From assembly GCA_026545765.1 (NCBI GenBank), contig CM048844.1:55462932-55526931 (forward strand): a stretch of DNA of 64,000 nt. Reading direction: 5' to 3'. The translations under genes were made by a program, and so were the position numbers. Below, piece by piece: positions 57,480 to 64,000 of this stretch. The notes under the pieces are model-generated. The model saw nothing but the letters and a program-made list of their open reading frames with translations, was not told where the DNA came from and ran no database searches. Each line of letters begins with the position of its first letter. Positions within the stretch are counted from its first letter, which is position 1. The DNA is from Plantago major (Eukaryota; Streptophyta; Magnoliopsida; Lamiales; Plantaginaceae).

Positions 57480-59204
57480 GCAGAGGCTTTGTAAACATAT
57501 CTACAAGTTGGTCTTCTGTACCAATCTTGAGTATCTCAATATTGCCTTTTTCAACATGATCTCTAATGAAGTGGTGTCTAGCATCAATGTGCTTTGTTCT
57601 TGCATGAAACATAGGATTATAAGTTATGGTAATAGCACTTGTGTTGTCATAGAAAATGGGAGTTTGTTTTCTTCATTGATCTCATAGTCTCTGAGTTGTT
57701 GTTGTATCCACAAGATTTGTGAAGCACAACACCCAGTAGCAATATAGTATGCTTCTGTAGTTGAAGTACCAATTGAGTTTTGCTTCTTGCTGAACCATGA
57801 TATCAATCAAGCACCAAGGAATTGATATGTTCCTGAAGTACTTTTTCTATCAAGCATTGATCCAGCATAGTCAGTATCTGAATAGCCAACTAAACTCAAG
57901 CCACTTTATTTTGGATACCACAATCCAACTTCTACAGTACCTTTAACATACCTTAGAATCTTCATAGCAGTATTATAGTGTGATTGCATTCGATTTATCT
58001 GAAATCTTGCACATACACCAACTGCATATTGAATATCTGGTCTACTAGCTGTAAGGTAAAGTAGTGACCCAATTAATTTCCTATACTTGTGTTCTTCAAC
58101 ACTCTTGTCAGATTCAATATAGGTCATCTTGGTTCCAATGCTCATAGGTATCTTAGTATTTTTTTCAGAAGGCTTTAGATTAAACTTATTGAGCATGTCT
58201 TTTGCATACTTTGTTTGACTAATGAATATTCCATCATTAAGTTGCTTGAATTGCAACCCTAGGAATTAATTCAATTCTCCCATCATGCTCATCTCAAATT
58301 TACTTTTCATGAGCTCAGCAAAGTCTTCACAACGTTGCTTTTCCTTAGATCCAAAGATTATGTCATCAACATAAACTTGTACTAAGAATAGTTTCCCATC
58401 ATGGTTCAATGTAAAGAGAGTTTTGTCAACTTCTCCTTTCTTGAATCCACTTCCCAGCAAGTACTTGGCCAAAGTGTCGTACCATGCTCTTGGAGCTTGT
58501 TTAAGTCCATATAGAGCTTTCTGAAGCTTATAGACCATCTTCCTTTCTGAGGAAACCTCAAAACCAGGTGGTTGCTCAACATAGACTTCCTCTGCAAGTT
58601 CACCATTTAGGAATGCACTCTTGACATCCATTTGGTAAACTTTAAAGTCATTATGAGCTGCAAAGGCTAGAAACAGTCTGATTGCATCTAATATTGCAAC
58701 TGGAGCATATGACTCATCAAAATCTAGTCCTTCAGTCTGGGTGAATCCCTTGGCAACCAACCTTTCTTTGTTTCTAGTTATTTCATCAGATTCATTCATC
58801 TTGTTTCTAAAAACCAACTTAGTTCCTATGACAAATATTCCATCAATATAGGGAACTAGTTTCCAGACCTTGTTTCTCTCAAATTGATCCCATTCTTCTT
58901 GCATTGCAAAGATCCAATCTTGGTCTTTTAATGCTTCTTCAATGGTCTTATGTTCAATATCTGAGATGAAACATCCATAGAGAGAATCTTCATTTTCAGC
59001 AATTGCTCTCCTAGTTCTTACCCCTTGGTCTAAAGGACCTATCACATCCTTTGTAGGATGATCTCTTGTCCATTTTATATTGGGTTTAGAACTAGTAGGA
59101 TCATTATCATTTTGATTCGTTTCTGTATCATTATGATGATGATAAGATACTTGTTCAGTATCTAAGATATTTGGCACATGTGATGTCCTTGGGATATCTG
59201 ACAC
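57480..59204 (-). pseudogene. Reverse transcriptase-RNase H of element C
   Basis: The frame 58266-59204 covers the most complete reverse transcriptase N-terminus here ([37 protein letters not shown]) and continues through [34 protein letters not shown] and YVDD (58362-58373). A stop at about 58265 (LGLQ region) separates 57906-58256 ([10 protein letters not shown]). RNase H follows in damaged form (STTEAYYIATG, in which Glu-Ala-Glu has become Glu-Ala-Tyr; CDNTS shifted). Confidence 0.9.
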
Positions 59205-59363
59205 TTGTTCAGTGTTTTGGGTATCTGAGACAGGATTCTCAATAACCTCCTACGCAGAAACCTTTTCATAATGAAGATTCTTAGTAACTTTATCCATTTC
59301 TAGATTTCTCATAGGAAACTCTTCATCATGCCTTAGAGTCATCTAGCTGTTACTTGGCAATGG

Positions 59364-60227
59364 TTACCTTTCTTCATCAGACTCATCCTGTAAGTGAATG
59401 ATATAATTATTTCCCTTTGAAGATTCTTGTTCAGAATCCTTGATCATAAGTTCTTTGAACCTATCTGAGAATTCTTCATACAAGGGTATTTTCTTGTTTC
59501 CTTCATAGAATACTACATGGACAGATTCTTCAATCTTTTGTGTCCTTTTGTTATAGATTATGTAAGCTTTACTATTCATTGAATAACCAAGAAATACTTC
59601 TTCATTTGCCTTTGGTTGAAATGTTCTTAGATATTCTTTACCATTGTTAAGAACAAAACATCTACAACCAAACAACCTTAAATGTTTGATACTAGGGGGT
59701 CTACCAATCAATAACTCATAGGGAGTCTTGTCATGGTGTTTGTTGATCAAACATCTATTCTGATTGTAGATTTTACTTATTCCAGTGTCAGCAAGCATTG
59801 TTCTTGCTACCTCTTTTAGGGTCCTATTCTTCCTTTCAGCAACAACATTTTGTTGAGGTGTCGTTACTGAAGATAGTTGATGTTGTATACCTTTGCAAGT
59901 ACAAAACTCTTTTATGTACTGGTTTACAAACTCAGTACCATAGTCTGTTCTGATCACAGATACCTTGTAATTTTTCATGACTTCAAGCTTATTCAGCAGG
60001 CTTGGTATCTCGACCCTTGCGTCAGATTTCTATTTAAGGAAAACAACCCAAGTGAATCTTGAGTAGTCAGCCACAACAACCTGACCATAATTCTTTCCTG
60101 CATAACTAGTTACTGAGGACTCAAAGAGATCCATATGTAACAGTTGCAGTGGACTCACATTGGAATGTCTAGATTTAGACTTGAAAGTTGTTTTGGCGTG
60201 TTGCCCTAATGCAAGCTGAACATGCAC
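59364..60227 (-). pseudogene. Integrase of element C
   Basis: Core motifs are LLHMDLFESSVTSYAGKN, VIRTDYGTEFVNQ (His of the usual DHGTEF is Tyr) and VVAERKNRTLKE, then YELLIGRPPSIKHL and VFLGYSMNSK. Two frames are involved. About 15 codons around the SKxxWLxAVNTACY-type segment are missing at about 59770. Confidence 0.87.
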
Positions 60228-60230
60228 CTT

Positions 60231-60692
60231 CTATTCTGTATGCCATTTTAGGTAATCTAACAACCAATTCTTTCTTGCCTGCTTATTCAGAATTTTGAAA
60301 TTCAAGTGACTCATCCATTTTTGCCATAGCCAATTTTCTTTAGTGTAGCCAGATTGACTCACCATGAGGCATTCTTCAACAGGCAGGCATTCCCACCAAA
60401 GAACATAGAGACTTAATTTCTGCCTAGCAACCCAGACTACCTGCTTTGACTCATTGTCAATCAATTTTCAAAATTTAGATTTGATCTTCACTGAGAACCC
60501 CTTGTCAGCAAATTGACTCATGCTATGAAGATTATATTTCAATCCCTCAACATGTAGTACTCCAGTGATTGTAAAGGCTCCCAACTTTAGATCTCCAAAT
60601 CCTACGGTTGGATTCACTTCTCCTCCAGCAAACCTGATATCTGGTCCTGTATCACACACTATGTAGTTAACTAGATTTGCTTTGTCTCCTGT
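60231..60692 (-). pseudogene. GAG-pre-integrase of element C
   Basis: Landmarks are GVLHVEGLKYNLHSMSQFADKGF and LWQKWMSHLNF (the first His of the zinc motif is Gln). It is cut at 60688-60692 by the solo gypsy LTR. The protease half lies at 61902 and beyond. Confidence 0.82.
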
Positions 60693-61901
60693 TGATGAGA
60701 CGATAATTTAGAGTCTCATTTGGTCCTTTTTGTCGGTCTTTGTTAGTCTTTGTTTAAAGTTTTTTAGTGTTTTTTGTGCGTTTTTACGTTTGGTGTTATG
60801 TTTGTGTTTTGTAGGTTTTTTTCTCTTTAGGTACAAATTGGAGTAATGGTAACTTCGCGAGATGAAAATCGAGTTGTGAAATCATAATCCGAAGCGTCCT
60901 TGAAGATTTCATCGTTTTGTATAAGAGAAGGCCAAAACAGTAGCTTCATTTGGCTAAGTTCGCCGCAGCGAGAGAATCGCTTCGCCGCGGCGAGCATTCC
61001 AGCAAGCTTTATATATTTCAATTAAGAAGGCTCGCCGCGGTGAGATGAATTTTGGCAGTTTTCGTTTTTCCTTATTACTTTAGAATTGGGATTATTCCCA
61101 TATACTTTCTTTTAACCTAGTTCTAAAAAAAAAGAAAAAACTCCTATCACAGACTTTGACATTGATTGAGCTTGGAGCTTGGTTTGATCTCTGTAAGAAT
61201 CATCGATATCGAATTCTTGGTAATCTTTTTATAATCGTTATTGTTCATCTTCAATTCGTTCTCATTCTTCTGTTTATTCGAATTGAATGATCTTGCATGG
61301 TTTTATCATCCAGTTTATGTTTAGCATAATCTATACCGTGAAGTCTTTGATCTTTGCTTCCATCATGAGTAGCTAAATCACTCCGAACACGGTAGTTATG
61401 TGATAGTATTGCATATTCGTTTCTAGGGTTTTGGATTCATTCATATAGGTTTGTCTAGTTTGAAATATTCATAAAACCTTCAATCCAATAAGCTAGTTTT
61501 AAATCTTCAAAATCGTTTTCGGTTAAGGATCGTGGATTGATAACCCACGATTACTCTAGTTTGAAATATTCAAAGTGCGATTGGTTGAATTGGATTGTTT
61601 AATTTCTGTACACCAACCGTGTGACAAATATGAATGATTGCCCTAGAACGAATTAGCATTACTTGATCATTACTACTGTGTTCATCTTCTCTCGTTGTTA
61701 AAAACCGTTATCTGATTTATCTTATTCTAGTTCTTAGAAACAATCAAACATACAAATCAATCTGTTTTTACAAGTAACTATTTGCTTTCAAACCGTTGTG
61801 GTAGCTTAATTGGTTCCTTAGCGTACGATTTTGTGGTTAGCATTGTCTGTCTATAGCAACTGCTTTCTACTTGTTTTCTAAGTAATAATTTTAACATATC
61901 A
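60693..61901 (+). mobile_element. Solo gypsy LTR (third family, G3) inside C
   Basis: Starts TGATGAGACG, ends AACATATCA, 1209 bp, with a perfect 5-bp duplication CCTGT at 60688-60692 and 61902-61906. The start resembles the TGATGAGTCGG start of the G2 LTR read on its coding strand, which suggests plus orientation and a related family. It contains two to three copies of a CGCCGCGGCGAG-type GC-rich palindrome at 60960-61040. Internal region absent. Confidence 0.92.
60958..61042. repeat. CGCCGCGGCG palindromes in G3 LTR
   Basis: TTCGCCGCAGCGAG, TTCGCCGCGGCGAG and CTCGCCGCGGTGAG occur within 85 bp: three copies of one palindromic unit with small differences, set in AT-rich LTR sequence. Confidence 0.8.
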
Positions 61902-62614
61902 CCTGTAATGTGCTTCCCACATCCACTGCCAAAGTGCCACGTTAGATTCTTCTTTAGAGTGTTATGCACAAAACAAGAAACATGGAGTTAGGTTCTTATT
62001 CCAACAATGGAACCATCTAGACTAAAGTATCTCCTAGTAGGAATTTACATTTGAATGAATTTCTTAGGGACATTCTTTTGTCTAACAGGAACATAAGGAG
62101 GAATTCTAGGTAAATGACTAGCATCATTGTTATCAAGAACTATTTTCCTTCTAGGTGTGTTCCATGGTGCTCCTCGTGGTGCTTTCAGATACCTGTCAGG
62201 TTGCTGAGTCTGCTTTTCAGCGAACTTAGCCTTCCGTATCAGATTTCTTCTAGCCCTGGCATTTAGATTGCTTGTGGTTTGTTCTTTCTTCCACTTCTGA
62301 AGATTGTTGTGAGCAACCTTAGCTCTCATCCATCGTTCTTGCTCTAGTTTATACTCATGAGCAAGTTGTTTCCTGATGGCTTTGTAGCCAATGCCATTTC
62401 GAGCACCTGGTGCCGACTGAGATCTTCTCTCAACAGCCTTACTAGTCTCTGGGTCATTTTTCTTTCTAGAAAACATGACATTAGAGAATTTGCCAGGTCC
62501 AACAATCTTCCCTTCCTGAGAGACATAGCACTGTGGGTGGTTACATTTTTCAGTGTGTTGTTCTTTTACAAGAACTTTGCCAACAAATTTCTTTGGGACT
62601 TGTTTTTCCCTCAA
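61902..62614 (-). pseudogene. Protease start and Gag linker of element C
   Basis: The protease motif reads WHFGSGCGKH after TSD 61902-61906; the catalytic Asp codon is Gly (61928-61930), exactly as in B. Upstream on the minus strand is the basic linker (NARARRNLIRKAKFAEKQ, RIPPYVPVRQKNVPKKF). The protease is cut by the solo LTR only about ten codons after the active site. Confidence 0.85.
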
Positions 62615-64000
62615 AGGTTTGGTCGGAACTGCCTTTCCTTTGTCAGCAACCTTACCTTTCTGACCAAGTCTATAGGTTGTTGGGAACCACCTTGCTGACC
62701 ACTAACAAATGTCATTCTTTCATCACTCTTGTTCAGATCTGTAGAACTATTTGTTTGTGTGTCTAGCCTAAGTCCTCCTTTATCTGAAGGATCTCTTGGG
62801 TAAGAGTATACTTCAGTGAGAGTGTCACAAGCTTTGGCATAAGATTGGAAGGATAGTTCTTTCTTTTTAAGTTCTTCATTATCAGAAAGAAGACCTTCAC
62901 ACTTTTTTTTAAGTATGTCTATTGCCTCTTCCTCAGAACTTTCTGTCTCATTATCGTGCCTTTAAAAATGCATTCTCAGCATCCTTTGTCGCGGATAGCT
63001 TCTGCAGTTGTTAGCACTCCTTTTCAAGAGATTTCTTTTCGGCAACAAGAATTTTGGTTCTAGCTTGGACAACCAAAAATTCTCTTTTTTGAGGAGTTCC
63101 AGATCTTTGATTCCTTCCTCATCACTCTCATAATTTATAAAACAAGAAATAGTGGTTACCTCATCAGCCATTAGGCACGACTCGATGTTAGAGCAATCTG
63201 GGTAGATTTTCTCAGCAACCCCACACATCTCCTTTTTCTTTTGAAAGAAGTTGAGTTGATTTTTGTATTAGGTGGGCACTCAAATTAAGGGATTTAATTC
63301 GAAATGGAAATGAAAATAGTAGTGAAAAGAGAAAAAGAAAATTCCTTTGGGTATGCTAGTTAATTGCATACTTTTGTACTTGTGATAGTTGGGACCTAGA
63401 TGCTTTTTCAGCTTCTCTTTGGTCCTTCTTTCAATCTCCTGACTGACATACTTTCTGATATGCTTAACAGCAAGAGTATTTTCCTCAGTCACCTCTTTGG
63501 TATCCTTCTTTTCAGAAGTACCTTGAGTAACTACAGAGACATTCTACGATATTTCAACAGCCATATGTCCACTTTGCTTTGTCTAATAGTTGACAGCCAT
63601 GTGAGAAAAGCTCCACTGGAGTGATATTGGGCATTCCTTGGTTGAAATAGAAGTACTGAGTGTGTTTCCAGTTTTGATTTAGACTTCTCACGATAGTCTT
63701 AACCTTTTCAGAGTTAGAATATCTCTCACTCTCACCAAGTGTAGCCATTTCACTCATCAGTGTTGTAAACTTGAAATCAAGTTCTTCAAGAGTCTCAGTG
63801 GGACCTTGTTTAATGTTCTGGAATTTGAGCTTCAAAACTTCAACTTGTTTTCCTTGGTTTTCTTAGTACCGCATGCATTTCTTAAATCGCTGATCGTGCT
63901 TCTTCGCTTTTTGCACACCACGCTTGTAACCGTATGTGGTCCGAGTAGAATGTTTCTTGCTTGACCATCTAGCCTATTTCTCTTGGAATCTTCCGATGTC
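62615..64000 (-). pseudogene. Gag of element C, partial
   Basis: It includes the coiled-coil extension (62962-63228, YESDEEGIKDLELLKKE), a basic stretch (EIERRTKEKLKKHLGPNYH, 63280-63492) and the capsid part (ETLEELDFKFTTLMSE, VKTIVRSLNQNWKHTQ, 63554-63835). The zinc-knuckle segment is absent: about 110 bp of unrelated sequence at 63245-63355 lies where A has its CCHC motif. The gene runs out of the window at 64000. Confidence 0.85.

Larger units (their letters stand above)
48883..64000 (-). mobile_element. Copia (Sirevirus-like) element C, 5' end outside window
   Basis: Minus strand: 3' LTR 48883-51340, polypurine tract, ORF3 56997-51703, RNase H and reverse transcriptase 57480-59204, integrase, protease, gag to the window edge. 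The 5' LTR is not present. It inserted into the gag-protease region of G1. Two insertions lie inside: a TIR element (49078-50065) and a solo gypsy LTR (60693-61901). Confidence 0.92.

Overview
This is nuclear DNA from a flowering plant, most likely a eudicot. It is a repeat-dense block built almost wholly of nested retrotransposons. The evidence is long LTRs with TG...CA ends and 5-bp target-site duplications (TSDs), plant-type primer-binding sites complementary to initiator tRNA-Met and tRNA-Asp, an En/Spm-like CACTA element, and a plant RNase H-like fragment. No intact host gene, tRNA, rRNA or CRISPR array was seen, and every long reading frame recognised is a broken transposon gene. The species cannot be named from the sequence.

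Layout. The outermost layer is a degenerate RNase H-like locus (1546-2206, minus). It is cut by G1, a Ty3/gypsy-type element on the minus strand that starts at 2207 and runs beyond the window. G1 has its 3' LTR at 2207-5037, then a long noncoding 3' region, then a 'putative plant transposon protein' (Transposase_32-like) gene in three pieces (6686-7614, 39009-39042, 46532-46791), then a retropepsin region (47838-48882). Five elements sit inside G1: a solo gypsy LTR (2566-4134); Ty1/copia element B (7615-39008); gypsy element G2 (39043-46531); and Ty1/copia element C (48883 to beyond 64000). Element A (13085-29384), a third Ty1/copia element of the same family, sits inside B. Smaller insertions lie inside these: a CACTA element in B (10555-11797), a solo copia LTR in A (20773-22390), a solo copia LTR in the 5' LTR of G2 (44446-45865), a roughly 1-kb terminal-inverted-repeat element in the LTR of C (49078-50065), and a solo gypsy LTR in C (60693-61901). 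The deepest nesting is four levels: G1, then B, then A, then the solo LTR.

Elements A, B and C are one Sirevirus-like (SIRE/Maximus-type) Ty1/copia family, all on the minus strand: 5' LTR, tRNA-Met primer site, gag with a CCHC knuckle and a coiled-coil extension, protease, integrase, reverse transcriptase, RNase H, then a very long third gene (ORF3, about 5.5 kb), a polypurine tract and the 3' LTR. All three copies are mutated. ORF3 is the most interesting part of the window. In all three copies it has a TATA-like box about 190-205 nt upstream of its ATG, and its middle is divided by small GT-AG introns of about 78-85 nt. In A, where I mapped them, five introns separate short exons that all join in phase 0 and carry related repeats. 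It looks like an independent, spliced transcription unit carried by a copia retrotransposon.

G1 and G2 are different gypsy-type families. G2 encodes only Gag and protease. The visible part of G1 shows protease plus the Transposase_32-like protein, with no reverse transcriptase. They share a noncoding block near their 3' ends, and hairpins next to their polypurine tracts. Three gypsy LTR families in the window carry GC-rich palindromes of different sequence inside the LTR.
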